A DNA stretch of 18,323 nucleotides from Bradyrhizobium sp. CCH5-F6 (GTDB lineage: Bacteria > Pseudomonadota > Alphaproteobacteria > Rhizobiales > Xanthobacteraceae), in the NCBI RefSeq assembly GCF_001556045.1, contig NZ_LSIC01000168.1, forward strand, positions 1 to 18,323. Reading direction: 5' to 3'. Position numbers and translations under genes: made by a program. Position 1 is the stretch's first letter. The number at the start of each line of letters is the position of its first letter. Positions 7,361 to 15,393 of the stretch are shown here, piece by piece. The notes below the pieces were generated by a model, which worked only from the letters and a program-made list of their open reading frames with translations, had not been told where the DNA came from and did not search any database.

Positions 7361-8109
7361 GCCCGGCTCCGGCCGCGGTCCATCGCCGCGCGCATGTTGC
7401 GCACGGTTTCGGCCAGACCCACGAACAGGGCTTCGCCGATCATGTAGTAGCCGATATTGAGCTCCATGATCTCAGGCAGGGCCGCGATCGTCTCCGCCGT
7501 CGCATAGTCCAGCCCGTGACCGGCGTGAACCTCGAGCCCGGCAGCCTTCGCGAGCTTCGCCCCCGCCACGATCCGCTGCCATTCGGCCTCAGCCTTCGCG
7601 GTATGGCCGTCGACGACGGCGTCGCACCATGCGCCGGTGTGGATCTCGATCACCGGCGCGCGCAGCCGCGCCGCCATCTCGATCTGGGCGGGATCGGCGG
7701 CGATGAACAGCGAGACGCGGATGCCGGCATCGTTCAGCCGCGCGATATAGGGCGCGAGCGCATTGTGCTGGCCGACCACGTCGAGGCCGCCTTCGGTCGT
7801 CACCTCCTGGCGCCGCTCCGGCACGAGGCACACGGCGTGAGGCTTGGTGGCGAGCGAGATTCGCATCATGTCGTCGGTCGCGGCCATCTCGAAGTTGAGC
7901 GGCTTGGAGATCTCCGCCTTCAGCCGCGCCATGTCCTCGTCGCGGATGTGCCGGCGATCCTCGCGCAAATGCGCGGTGATGCCGTCGGCGCCGGCCTCGA
8001 TCGCGAGCAGCGCGGCGCGCACCGGATCGGGATTGCGGCCGCCGCGCGCGTTACGCAGGGTCGCGACATGGTCGATATTGACGCCGAGGCGGAGGGGAAT
8101 TGCGGGCAT
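7357..8109 (-). CDS. pdxJ: Pyridoxine 5'-phosphate synthase
   Basis: PdxJ condenses 1-deoxy-D-xylulose 5-phosphate with 3-amino-2-oxopropyl phosphate to form pyridoxine 5'-phosphate in DXP-dependent vitamin B6 synthesis. From ATG 8109 it has 250 residues, a normal length. It begins [20 protein letters not shown], matching the conserved start of the TIM-barrel, followed by [16 protein letters not shown] with active-site residues, and ends with the phosphate-binding region near HAGHGLDY and [20 protein letters not shown] at 8121 would add four residues but does not fit the family N-terminus better. It lies 45 bp after rsh, too close for a separate promoter to be obvious, and overlaps acpS by 4 bp. 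Confidence 0.95.
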   Translation of the reverse strand: MPAIPLRLGVNIDHVATLRNARGGRNPDPVRAALLAIEAGADGITAHLREDRRHIRDEDMARLKAEISKPLNFEMAATDDMMRISLATKPHAVCLVPERRQEVTTEGGLDVVGQHNALAPYIARLNDAGIRVSLFIAADPAQIEMAARLRAPVIEIHTGAWCDAVVDGHTAKAEAEWQRIVAGAKLAKAAGLEVHAGHGLDYATAETIAALPEIMELNIGYYMIGEALFVGLAETVRNMRAAMDRGRSRA

Positions 8110-8154
8110 TTCAGGACTCACGAAATCAAGGCGACAGGCGCATATGCAAAGCGT

Positions 8155-10440
8155 CTATCCATTAACACGTTCGACGCGGGCGACGACGGCCTTGGCGCGC
8201 AACTGGGCCAGGATCGCGCTCAGATGCTTCAGATCGTAGACTTCGAGATCGATCGTCGTCTCGGTGAAGTCCGGCGAGCGGCGCTGCATGCTGATATTGT
8301 CGATGTTGCCGTCGTGCTCGGCGATCACGGTCGCGATCTGCGCGAGCGCGCCGGGCTCGTTGACGTTCTCGACCTTGATGCGGGCCGGGAATCGCTGCGG
8401 CAAGGAATCCTCGATGTCCCAGCGCACGTCGAGCCAGCGCTCCGGCTCCTCCTCGAAATCCTTCAGGGCCGGCGCCTGGATCGGATAGATCGTGATGCCC
8501 TCGCCCGGCGTGACGATGCCGACGATGCGATCTCCCGGCACGGCACCGCCATTCGGCGCGAACTTCACCGGCAGGTCGGAATTGATGCCGCGGATCGGGA
8601 TCGCGACCGGGCTGCGCGAGGGCTCCGACGATTTCTCCTTGAGCTTGGCGGCCAGCCCCTTCTTGACGCCGTAGCGCGCGATGCGCTCCTCCTTGTAGTC
8701 GGGGTACATCGCACGCGCGACGTGCGAGGCCTTGATCTCGCCGCGCCCGACGGCCGCCATGACGTCCTCGATCGAGGTCCGCGCAAGCCGCGGCAGCGCG
8801 CCCTTGAGCTTGTCGTCGGCGTATTCGATCTTGGCGCGCTCGAACAGGCGCTCGACGATGCGCCGGCCGAGGCCGACATATTGATCGCGCACCGCGGTGC
8901 GCGTGGCGCGGCGGATCGCGGCACGCGCCTTGCCGGTGACTGCGAGCGTTTCCCAGGCCGACGGCGGTGCGGACTGCGCTTCCGACGTCAGCACCTCGAC
9001 CTCGTCGCCGTTCTGGAGCTCGGAGGACAAGGGCGCGAACTTGCCGTTGATCTTGCAGCCCACCGCGCTGTTGCCGACGTCGGTGTGCACCGCATAGGCG
9101 AAGTCGATCACGTTGGCGTGGCGCGGCAGCGCGATCAGCTTGCCCTTCGGGGTGAAGCAGAACACCTGGTCGTGGAACAGCTCGAGCTTGGTGTGCTCCA
9201 GGAATTCCTCTGGGTTGGCGCTCTCCGACAGAATGCCGATGGTGTGGCGCAGCCAGGCGAACGCGTTCGACTCGCGCTTGAGGTATTCGGTCGGCGAGCC
9301 CACGCCTTCCTTGTAGAAGACGTGCGCGGCGATGCCGCGCTCGGCGATCTGGTCCATCGCCTCGGTGCGGATCTGGAGCTCGACGCGCTGGTTACCGGGG
9401 CCGATCACGGTGGTGTGGATCGAGCGGTAGTCGTTCTGCTTCGGCGTCGAAATGTAGTCCTTGAAGCGCCCCGGCACGACCGGCCAGGTGGTGTGGACGA
9501 TCCCGAGCGCGCGATAGCAGGCTTCGATGTCGTTGACGACGAGGCGAAATCCGAAGATGTCGGACAATTGCTCGAAGCCGACCGACTTGCGCTCCATCTT
9601 GGTCCAGATCGAGAACGGCTTCTTGCGGCGGCCATAGACGCGCGCGCCCAGCCCCCGGTGGCGCAGATTGTTGGAGAGCTGGTCCTCGATCTCACCGATC
9701 AAATTGCGGTTGCGCTCGGCAAGCGCGTCGAGCCGCTGCATCACCACCGAATAGGCTTCGGGATCGAGGGTGCGGAAGGACAGATCCTCCAGCTCCTCGC
9801 GCATTTCCTGCATGCCCATGCGCCCGGCGAGCGGCGCGTAGATGTCGAGCGTCTCCTCGGCGATGCGCCGGCGCGATTCCGTCGGCACGAACTCCAGCGT
9901 GCGCATGTTGTGCAGGCGGTCGGCGAGCTTGACCAGAAGCACGCGGACATCATCAGCAATGGCCAGCAACAATTTGCGCAGGTTCTCGGCCTGTTTGGCC
10001 TCCCGCGACACCAGCTCGAGCCGCTTCAGCTTGGTCAGGCCCTCGACCAGCGCGCCGATCTCCGGCCCGAAGATCTGGTCGATCTCGGCCCGCGTCGCCT
10101 CGGTGTCCTCGATCGTATCGTGCAGCAGCGCTGCCACGATGGTGGCGTCGTCGAGCTTCAGGTCGGTGAGAATGGCCGCCACTTCGAGCGGGTGCGAGAA
10201 ATACGGATCTCCCGAGGCTCGGGTCTGCGAACCATGCGCCTTCATGGCGTAGACATAGGCGCGGTTCAGCAGGTCTTCGTTGGTGTTGGGATTGTAGGAT
10301 CTGACGCGCTCGACGAGGTCGTACTGGCGCATCATGCGCGCGCGGGGCCTGGCGGGGCGCGCGACCGGCGCAGTCGGGGCCACGGCAACCGATTCGGTTG
10401 CGGCCTGCATCTGCGTGGGTCTGCGACGCCGATATACCAT
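8155..10440 (-). CDS. rsh: Bifunctional (p)ppGpp synthetase/hydrolase (RSH)
   Basis: The 761-residue Rel/SpoT homologue makes and degrades (p)ppGpp in the stringent response. The HD hydrolase domain has H83 (HPLEVA), H107-D108 (HDTIED) and D174 (LADRLHNMRTLEF), so hydrolysis looks intact. The synthetase domain has GRFKDYI (RFKD at 325-328) and NDYRSIHTTV; RxKD is the signature of bifunctional enzymes, not of RelA. A TGS domain (about 427-490) and a C-terminal ACT domain (about 685-755) complete it. The linker reads KFAPNGGAVPGDRIVGI, where E. coli SpoT has a Cys/His cluster before PGD; those cysteines are missing. The ATG at 10440 gives a basic 40-residue lead; internal ATGs at residues 11, 36 and 37 are possible. 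A 6-bp hairpin (10458-10463/10471-10476) lies just before the start. It is separated from rpoZ by a terminator and leads into pdxJ. Confidence 0.97.
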   Translation of the reverse strand: MVYRRRRPTQMQAATESVAVAPTAPVARPARPRARMMRQYDLVERVRSYNPNTNEDLLNRAYVYAMKAHGSQTRASGDPYFSHPLEVAAILTDLKLDDATIVAALLHDTIEDTEATRAEIDQIFGPEIGALVEGLTKLKRLELVSREAKQAENLRKLLLAIADDVRVLLVKLADRLHNMRTLEFVPTESRRRIAEETLDIYAPLAGRMGMQEMREELEDLSFRTLDPEAYSVVMQRLDALAERNRNLIGEIEDQLSNNLRHRGLGARVYGRRKKPFSIWTKMERKSVGFEQLSDIFGFRLVVNDIEACYRALGIVHTTWPVVPGRFKDYISTPKQNDYRSIHTTVIGPGNQRVELQIRTEAMDQIAERGIAAHVFYKEGVGSPTEYLKRESNAFAWLRHTIGILSESANPEEFLEHTKLELFHDQVFCFTPKGKLIALPRHANVIDFAYAVHTDVGNSAVGCKINGKFAPLSSELQNGDEVEVLTSEAQSAPPSAWETLAVTGKARAAIRRATRTAVRDQYVGLGRRIVERLFERAKIEYADDKLKGALPRLARTSIEDVMAAVGRGEIKASHVARAMYPDYKEERIARYGVKKGLAAKLKEKSSEPSRSPVAIPIRGINSDLPVKFAPNGGAVPGDRIVGIVTPGEGITIYPIQAPALKDFEEEPERWLDVRWDIEDSLPQRFPARIKVENVNEPGALAQIATVIAEHDGNIDNISMQRRSPDFTETTIDLEVYDLKHLSAILAQLRAKAVVARVERVNG

Positions 10441-10580
10441 GCCGTCCTGCCTTCAAACGGGCCCTGAGCCGGCCCGCTGCATACATCCTAGCTCCGATCG
10501 CGCTCGTGTCCGATCAATTCAGTGACAGGACCAAGCGCCAACCGACAACGCCATGGTAACCACGAAAAGGTCAACAAAAG

Positions 10581-10610
10581 CAAAGGCCCGAACAACGGTT
10601 CGGGCCTTTG
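10581..10610 (-). terminator. Intrinsic terminator of rpoZ
   Basis: CAAAGGCCCGAAC (10581-10593) and GTTCGGGCCTTTG (10598-10610) form a perfect 13-bp stem with a 4-base loop. On the minus strand the stem is followed by CTTTTGTTG, a U-rich tail, so it terminates transcription leaving rpoZ (stop at 10648-10650) and separates it from rsh. The plus-strand side has no comparable T-run. Confidence 0.9.
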
Positions 10611-10647
10611 ATATGATCACAACAAGTCGATGATCGCGATGGAGGAA

Positions 10648-11040
10648 TTACTCGTCTTCCTCGGGCTGCTCCTCGGGGGGCGCGAGGCCCTCCAGACCCT
10701 TCAGGAGCTCCTCTTCGGTCATGCGCTCCACGGCGACCTCGGTATCGTCGGCATCGACGCTTGCACCCGCGGAACCGATCAGCGGCACCGTATCCGGCTC
10801 GGGCTCATCCACCTCGACGAACTTCTGGAGCGAATGCACCAGCTCCTCGCGGAGGTCCTCCGGCGAAATCGTCGTCTCGGCAATTTCGCGCAAAGACACA
10901 ACTGGGTTCTTGTCGTTATCGCGGTCAACCGTTAGTTGTGAGCCGGACGAGATCATGCGGGCACGGTGGGCAGCCAGCAGGACCAAGTCAAACCGGTTGT
11001 CGACCTTGTCGATACAATCTTCTACGGTGACGCGAGCCAT
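10648..11040 (-). CDS. rpoZ: RNA polymerase omega subunit
   Basis: Omega helps fold and assemble RNA polymerase by clasping the beta-prime subunit and, in other proteobacteria, forms part of a ppGpp site. The N-terminal [20 protein letters not shown] and [12 protein letters not shown] are the conserved fold. The protein has 130 residues against 91 in E. coli; the extra length is an acidic tail ending [10 protein letters not shown], usual in alphaproteobacteria. The ATG at 11040 has GGAG about 11 bases upstream. A promoter candidate lies 50-80 bp upstream and a strong terminator lies downstream, so it is probably a single-gene unit. Its place next to rsh is the common arrangement. Confidence 0.96.
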   Translation of the reverse strand: MARVTVEDCIDKVDNRFDLVLLAAHRARMISSGSQLTVDRDNDKNPVVSLREIAETTISPEDLREELVHSLQKFVEVDEPEPDTVPLIGSAGASVDADDTEVAVERMTEEELLKGLEGLAPPEEQPEEDE

Positions 11041-11091
11041 GGACTGTCGCTCCGTTGTGGGTGGGACGAAATATGTGGATGATTGGCGCTA

Positions 11092-11118
11092 GTTATAGGG
11101 ACCGGGACGGTTTCGCAA
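11092..11118 (-). promoter_or_regulatory. Candidate sigma-70-type promoter of rpoZ
   Basis: On the minus strand a -10-like TATAAC (11097-11092) follows a -35-like TTGCGA (11118-11113) with 15 bases between; the spacing is short. Transcription would begin near 11085, giving a leader of about 45 bases before the ATG at 11040. The -10 match is good and the -35 is moderate. Confidence 0.35.
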
Positions 11119-11146
11119 GGCCAATTTGTGATTTGGCCTCGCCAAA
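11118..11146. promoter_or_regulatory. Two overlapping inverted repeats next to the rpoZ promoter
   Basis: AGGCCAA (11118-11124) pairs with TTGGCCT (11133-11139) around 8 bases. TTTGGC (11132-11137) also pairs with GCCAAA (11141-11146) around only 3 bases. The two dyads share the middle TTGGC and so are mutually exclusive as hairpins, or read as three half-sites of one motif. They directly abut the -35 candidate of rpoZ, as an operator might. Confidence 0.4.
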
Positions 11147-11368
11147 CGGCTCTGCTACGCCCACATTGGGGCTGGGACGGGTGGTTTTCCGGGCTGCCGT
11201 CACGAGCGGCGCCGGGTGTATGCAAGTCCGCCATAACTATACCTTGATTGCCCCGACTTCTCCGGATTTGCGGTTTCGACGGGGCGCGGCGGCACTCTAG
11301 GACTGCGCGGCCTGCTGTCGCCGCGCCAACAAAAAACGATCAATCACGAACACTACGCGAGCAACTGA

Positions 11369-12013
11369 ATGTCACCTTCTCCTACCAACAAGATCGCGCT
11401 CTTCATCGATGGGGCCAATCTTTACGCGACGGCGAAAACGCTGGGCTTCGACATCGATTACAAGCGCCTCCTGAAGGAGTTTCAGAGCCGCGGGACGTTG
11501 TTGCGGGCGTTCTATTACACCGCCATCATCGAAGATCAGGAATACTCCTCGATCCGGCCGTTGATCGACTGGCTGGACTATAATGGCTACACCGTCGTCA
11601 CCAAGGCGACCAAGGAATTCATCGACGCCTCCGGCCGGCGCAAGGTCAAGGGCAACATGGACATCGAGCTCGCGGTGGACGCCATGGAGCTGGCCGAGCA
11701 CATCGACCAGATGGTGCTGTTCTCGGGTGACGGCGACTTCCGCTCCCTGGTCGAGGCCGTGCAGCGCCGCGGCGTGCGTGTGACGGTGATCTCCACCATC
11801 GCGAGCCAGCCGCCGATGATTGCCGACGAGCTGCGCCGCCAGGCCGACGTCTTCACCGACCTCGTCGAGCTGCAATCCAAGCTCGGCCGCGATCCGTCCG
11901 AGCGCCCCGCCCCGCGTGACCGCGGCGAGCGTGGCGAACGCCACCACGCCCCGCAATTCCTCCAGCGCGCAACCACGATGGCGCCGAGGGGCGATGACGA
12001 CTTCGAGGAGTGA
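11369..12013 (+). CDS. NYN-domain (LabA/DUF88-like) putative ribonuclease
   Basis: The 214-residue protein has the PIN-like NYN fold, whose members are metal-dependent RNA nucleases or related proteins. The acidic residues expected at the active site are visible: D14 in LFIDGANLY, D98 and D104 in KGNMDIELAVDAM, and D121 and D123 in FSGDGDF. The domain spans about 7-165. The last 45 residues are a charged, low-complexity tail (repeats of RGER, several His and Pro) that may bind RNA. The substrate is unknown; LabA itself was first linked to circadian output in cyanobacteria, and that role should not be transferred. The ATG at 11369 has no strong ribosome site. Its end overlaps the next gene by 20 bp. 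Confidence 0.88.
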   Translation: MSPSPTNKIALFIDGANLYATAKTLGFDIDYKRLLKEFQSRGTLLRAFYYTAIIEDQEYSSIRPLIDWLDYNGYTVVTKATKEFIDASGRRKVKGNMDIELAVDAMELAEHIDQMVLFSGDGDFRSLVEAVQRRGVRVTVISTIASQPPMIADELRRQADVFTDLVELQSKLGRDPSERPAPRDRGERGERHHAPQFLQRATTMAPRGDDDFEE

Positions 12014-12668
12014 GGCGGCCCGGACGAGCCGCCAGCCCCTCACCGTCGTTCCCGATCGCGACTGCCCGCTCTGTCCCCGCCTGGTCGCCTTTCGCGAGGC
12101 GAACCGCGCACGAGAGCCCTCGTGGCACAATGGGCCGGTTGCGCCCTTCGGCGACGTCAAGGCGCGCCTCCTGATCGTGGGCCTCGCGCCGGGAATGCAG
12201 GGCGCCAACCGCACGGGACGGCCGTTCACCGGCGACTATGCCGGCGACCTGCTCTACGCCACGCTGATCGAATACGGCTTCGCCAGAGGGACCTATCAGG
12301 CGCGCCCTGATGACGGCCTGAAACTCGTCGACTGCCGGATCGCCAATGCGGTGCATTGCGTGCCGCCGCAGAACAAGCCGCTGCCGGTCGAGATCAACAC
12401 CTGCCGCCAGTTCCTCGCGGCGAATCTCGCGACGATGGCGAACCTGCGCGCGATCGTCGCGCTCGGGCGGATTGCGCACGACAGCGTGCTCAAGCCGCTG
12501 AATCTGAAGGGCTCGCAAGCTCCCTTCGGCCACGGGGCGGTGCATCAGGCAGGCCGGTTCAAGCTCTACGACAGCTATCATTGCTCGCGCTACAACACGA
12601 ACACCGGCGTGCTGACGACGGACATGTTCCGATCCGTGTTCGCGAGGATCAAGGCCGACCTCGACTAA
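11994..12668 (+). CDS. Uracil-DNA glycosylase, family 5-like (UDGb), Fe-S type
   Basis: The 224-residue product belongs to the UDG superfamily and should remove uracil or other deaminated bases from DNA. Motif 1, GLAPGMQGANRTGRPFTGD (63-81), matches the GLAPA-x-x-GANRTGR-x-FTGD form of family 5. Motif 2 reads SYHCSRYNTNTG (194-205), with cysteine C197 where HPS is usual. Four cysteines fit a 4Fe-4S cluster: C24 and C27 in DCPLC, and C122 and C137 in HCVPPQNKPLPVEINTC. I chose the ATG at 11994 because GAGGGG lies just upstream and the family domain starts soon after; the frame stays open back to 11820 but that part is a shadow of the nuclease gene. It overlaps the nuclease gene by 20 bp, so the two are probably translated from one mRNA. 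Confidence 0.9.
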   Translation: MTTSRSEAARTSRQPLTVVPDRDCPLCPRLVAFREANRAREPSWHNGPVAPFGDVKARLLIVGLAPGMQGANRTGRPFTGDYAGDLLYATLIEYGFARGTYQARPDDGLKLVDCRIANAVHCVPPQNKPLPVEINTCRQFLAANLATMANLRAIVALGRIAHDSVLKPLNLKGSQAPFGHGAVHQAGRFKLYDSYHCSRYNTNTGVLTTDMFRSVFARIKADLD

Positions 12669-12683
12669 GCCTCGGGAAGAGGC
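12669..12683. terminator. Small hairpin between convergent genes
   Basis: GCCTC (12669-12673) and GAGGC (12679-12683) form a 5-bp stem with the loop GGGAA, right after the glycosylase stop and 6 bp before the peroxiredoxin stop codon. Its position between convergent genes suggests a bidirectional terminator, but the stem is short and no T-run follows. Confidence 0.25.
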
Positions 12684-12689
12684 CTTGGA

Positions 12690-13271
12690 TCAGGCCTTGG
12701 CGGGATTGGCCTTCAGCCAATCCAGGACGTCGCCGGCGTTCCGATCGGGTGGAAACACCGGGTAGAACACATGACTGATCCTGGCGTCGTCGATGATCAG
12801 CGCCAGGCGCTTGATCAGCGTCAGGCCTGCGACCTCCATGGTCGGCAGGTTCAAGGCGCGCGTGAGCGCCAGCTTCTCGTCCGAGAGCACGGGGAATGGC
12901 AGGTGGAGGCGCGAGGCCATCTCGGTCTGATACGCGTTGCTCTGGGTCGAGAGGCCGAACACGTGCGCGGCGCCGGCGGCTTTCAGCTCGGCGAACAGAT
13001 CGCGAAACGCGCAAGTCTGCGGCGTGCAGCCGCGCGCTCCCGGGATCATGTCCCAATCGTCGACCAGCGCGATCTTGCCGGGCTCGCCCGTGCGGGGATA
13101 GGCGAACACGACGGTGCGCCCGCGCAGCGCCGACAGGGTGACGGACGTGTCGTCGGTCGCGAGAAGACCGATCGGCGGCAACGTCATGCCAACGAGATGC
13201 GCGGCGCCGCCATCGTCGGCGGGCGCGGGAATCTGGCTCCAATCGACCTCGAGCAGGCTCCGTTGATTCAT
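12690..13271 (-). CDS. Peroxiredoxin (PrxQ/BCP-like, AhpC/TSA superfamily)
   Basis: A 193-residue thioredoxin-fold peroxidase that should reduce peroxides through cysteine thiols. ARGCTPQTCAFRD (79-91) resembles the PrxQ/BCP motif GCT-x-x-AC-x-FRD; C82 would be the peroxidatic and C87 the resolving cysteine. Upstream, TVVFAYPRTGEPG (53-65) is the usual beta-strand and loop, but 16 residues (about 65-80) separate it from the cysteine motif, more than in BCP (where the cysteine follows FYPKDxTPGC directly). No cleavable signal peptide is seen, so it is likely cytoplasmic. The ATG at 13271 lies 4 bp after the smpB stop, with GAGGGG inside the end of smpB as ribosome site, so it is the last gene of the smpB transcript. 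Confidence 0.85.
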   Translation of the reverse strand: MNQRSLLEVDWSQIPAPADDGGAAHLVGMTLPPIGLLATDDTSVTLSALRGRTVVFAYPRTGEPGKIALVDDWDMIPGARGCTPQTCAFRDLFAELKAAGAAHVFGLSTQSNAYQTEMASRLHLPFPVLSDEKLALTRALNLPTMEVAGLTLIKRLALIIDDARISHVFYPVFPPDRNAGDVLDWLKANPAKA

Positions 13272-13275
13272 CTCG

Positions 13276-13749
13276 TCATCCCCTCGCCCGCATCAGCCGG
13301 CCCTTCTCCCGGCTCCAGTCGCGCTTCTTTTCGGACTCGCGCTTGTCGTGCAGCTTCTTGCCCTTTGCAACTGCCAGCTGCAGTTTCGCACGCCCGCGCT
13401 CGTTGAAGTACAGCTTGAGCGGGATCAGCGTCATGCCCTCGCGGTCGACCGCGCCCATCAGCTTGTTGATCTGCCGGCGGTGGAGAAGCAGTTTTCGCGG
13501 CCGCTTGGGCTCGTGATTGAACCGGTTGCCCTGGAGATATTCGGGAATGGTGGCGTTGATCAGCCAGATCTCCCCGTTCTTGGAATCCGCATAGGATTCC
13601 GCGATCGTGCTCTTGCCGTTGCGGATCGACTTGACCTCGGTCCCCGTCAGCGCAATCCCCGCCTCGATCGTGTCTTCGATCGCATAGTTGAAGCGGGCCT
13701 TGCGATTTTCCGCCATGACCTTGATCGGACGTTCGTTCTTATCGGCCAT
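13276..13749 (-). CDS. smpB: SsrA-binding protein SmpB
   Basis: SmpB binds tmRNA and brings it to stalled ribosomes in trans-translation. The 157-residue protein starts [20 protein letters not shown] and contains the beta-barrel core with the conserved [12 protein letters not shown] and LHRRQINKL segments, then the basic tail KKLHDKRES...[11 protein letters not shown] that enters the decoding centre. ATG 13749 is chosen over an in-frame TTG at 13758 because it gives the family N-terminus. The partner ssrA RNA was looked for in the window's gaps and not seen. It lies 59 bp after mscL and 4 bp before the peroxiredoxin gene. Confidence 0.97.
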   Translation of the reverse strand: MADKNERPIKVMAENRKARFNYAIEDTIEAGIALTGTEVKSIRNGKSTIAESYADSKNGEIWLINATIPEYLQGNRFNHEPKRPRKLLLHRRQINKLMGAVDREGMTLIPLKLYFNERGRAKLQLAVAKGKKLHDKRESEKKRDWSREKGRLMRARG

Positions 13750-13808
13750 GACGGGCAAACCTGATCGAGATGCGCGCGGATTCTAACAGTTCGGATGAAG
13801 TGCGCGCG

Positions 13809-14249
13809 TCACTTCTTGAGGAGATCGCGGATCTCGGTCAGGAGCTCGACTTCGGCCGACGGCTTCGGCGGCTCCGCGGGCTTGGCCTCCTCATTGCGCT
13901 TCAGCGTGTTCATGGCGCGGATCACCAGGAACAGCACGAAGGCGACGATGATGAAGTTGATCGTCAGCGTGAGGAAGCTGCCCCAAGCCAGCACGGCACC
14001 TTGCTTTTTCGCATCAGCTAAGTTGGTGGCGGTGACCGCCTTCGACAAGGGGGTGAAGTAGTTCGAGAAGTCGAGTCCGCCGGTCACCGCGCCGATGATC
14101 GGCATGATGACGTCGCCGACCAGCGAGTTGACGATGGCGCCGAACGCCGCGCCGATGATGACGCCGACCGCGAGGTCGACGACGTTGCCCTTCATGGCAA
14201 ATTCGCGGAACTCCTTCAGCATTCGCGCGCCCTTTTCCTCGACGGTCAT
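13809..14249 (-). CDS. mscL: Large-conductance mechanosensitive channel MscL
   Basis: MscL forms a homopentameric inner-membrane pore that opens under membrane tension and protects the cell from hypo-osmotic shock. The conserved amphipathic N-terminus and first helix read [28 protein letters not shown] sequence (from residue 10), with TM1 about 23-53, a short periplasmic loop and TM2 about 88-112, then a cytoplasmic helix ending [15 protein letters not shown] used ATG 14249 (146 residues) because GGGGGAG lies 6 bases before it. The family usually begins at MLKEF, so the ATG at 14222 (137 residues, AAGGG upstream) is a real alternative. It lies 27 bp after dapA. Confidence 0.95.
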   Translation of the reverse strand: MTVEEKGARMLKEFREFAMKGNVVDLAVGVIIGAAFGAIVNSLVGDVIMPIIGAVTGGLDFSNYFTPLSKAVTATNLADAKKQGAVLAWGSFLTLTINFIIVAFVLFLVIRAMNTLKRNEEAKPAEPPKPSAEVELLTEIRDLLKK

Positions 14250-14276
14250 GAAAGGCTCCCCCGTAAGGCCGAGACG

Positions 14277-15167
14277 TCAGTTGATGAGGCCGGCGTGCAC
14301 CATGGCGCTGCGCACCGCAACGCGCGTCGGCTCGGAGACCGGCACCATCGGCAGCCGCAGCGTCTCCTCCAGCTTGCCGAGCAGCGACATCGCGTACTTG
14401 ATCGGCGCCGGATTGCTCTCGATGAAGAGGTTGTTGTGCAGCGGCATCAGCTTGTCGTGGATCGCGAGCGCCGCCTTGGTGTCGCCCTTCTGCCAGGCGG
14501 CGTGGAACTCCGAGCACAGGCGCGGCGCGACGTTCGAGGTGACAGAGATGCAGCCATGGCCGCCATGGGCCATGTAGCCGATGATGGTGGCGTCCTCGCC
14601 CGAGAGCTGGTTGAAATCCTCACCCATCGCCGCGCGCTGCTGCGACACGCGCACCATGCTGGCCGTGGCGTCCTTGACGCCGGCGATGTTCTTCAGCTCC
14701 CACAGCCGCTTCATGGTGTCGACCGACATGTCGATCACCGAGCGCGGCGGGATGTTGTAGATGATGATCGGAATGCCGATCGCGTCGTTGATCGCCTTGA
14801 AGTGCTGGTACATCCCCTCCTGGGTCGGCTTGTTGTAGTAGGGGGTGACGACCAACACGGCATCCGCGCCCGCCTTCTCGGCGTGCTGGGCGAGCTCGAT
14901 CGCCTCCCTGGTCGAGTTGGAGCCGGCCCCGGCGATGACAGGCACGCGGCCCTTGGCTTCAGCGATGCACCACTCCACGACCTTCTTGTGCTCGTCATGG
15001 CTGAGCGTCGGACTCTCGCCCGTCGTGCCGACCGGGACCAGGCCGTTGGTGCCCTCTGAAATCTGCCAATTGACCAGGGAGCGGAACGCTGCCTCGTCCA
15101 GCGCACCGTTCTTGAACGGCGTGACCAAGGCGGTGAACGACCCCCGGAATTTCGTCTTGGCTGCCAT
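14277..15167 (-). CDS. dapA: 4-hydroxy-tetrahydrodipicolinate synthase
   Basis: DapA condenses pyruvate with aspartate semialdehyde, the first committed step to diaminopimelate and lysine, and so feeds peptidoglycan. The 296-residue TIM-barrel has the pyruvate-binding GTTGESPTL (47-55), Y137 in IIYNIPPR and the Schiff-base lysine K165 in NIAGVKDAT. These match the E. coli catalytic residues. The ATG at 15167 has GGAGGA seven bases upstream, an excellent ribosome site; an in-frame ATG at 15212 would add 15 poorly conserved residues and is rejected. It heads the dapA-mscL-smpB-peroxiredoxin series and is divergent from the lytic transglycosylase gene. Confidence 0.97.
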   Translation of the reverse strand: MAAKTKFRGSFTALVTPFKNGALDEAAFRSLVNWQISEGTNGLVPVGTTGESPTLSHDEHKKVVEWCIAEAKGRVPVIAGAGSNSTREAIELAQHAEKAGADAVLVVTPYYNKPTQEGMYQHFKAINDAIGIPIIIYNIPPRSVIDMSVDTMKRLWELKNIAGVKDATASMVRVSQQRAAMGEDFNQLSGEDATIIGYMAHGGHGCISVTSNVAPRLCSEFHAAWQKGDTKAALAIHDKLMPLHNNLFIESNPAPIKYAMSLLGKLEETLRLPMVPVSEPTRVAVRSAMVHAGLIN

Positions 15168-15393
15168 GGACTTCCTCCGTACGCGGCGATTTCTTGAGCA
15201 AGCCCCATTCATATCGGGTCTATCCCGCCGGTAAAAGGCCCGCTTCGGTGTGACGCAGGGTTTAGGCCGCGATTTTGCCGCGGTGGTGGTGCAAATCGGC
15301 CCGAGGTAAGCGGCTGTTGGTATTTTGTCCGCATATTCAATCAGATTTAGCTAAGTCTTGAGCCAATCCACTGATTCGGGGCGACGAAACGCC
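15168..15393. other. Divergent intergenic region dapA / lytic transglycosylase
   Basis: A 226-bp gap must carry promoters for both genes. Towards the transglycosylase, TTGTCC and TAGCTA (about 15326-15354) are 17 bases apart and form a weak promoter candidate in the AT-richer part (15315-15360). A small hairpin, CCGCG and CGCGG around ATTTTGC, lies near 15272-15288. No coding sequence was recognised. Confidence 0.4.

Larger units (their letters stand above)
11041..11368. other. Divergent intergenic region rpoZ / NYN-nuclease gene
   Basis: This 328-bp stretch separates two divergent starts and must carry both promoters. The rpoZ half contains a TATAAC candidate and overlapping inverted repeats, listed separately. 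The right half contains an AT-richer patch (CATAACTATACCTTGATT, 11232-11249) that may serve the plus-strand gene, but no convincing -35/-10 pair was found. No coding sequence or structured RNA was recognised. Confidence 0.6.

Noticed and set aside
7516..10467. Plus-strand open frame of 983 codons opposite pdxJ and rsh
   Set aside because: It spans two conserved genes on the other strand and has no family motif; a shadow of GC-rich third positions.
15168..15212. Longer dapA from ATG 15212
   Set aside because: The extra 15 residues (MNGACSRN...) are not family-like, and the ATG at 15167 has a far better ribosome site.
13276..15393. tmRNA (ssrA) gene near smpB
   Set aside because: The gaps around smpB, mscL and dapA are too short, and no tag-peptide frame or tRNA-like acceptor was found there or in 17812-18221.
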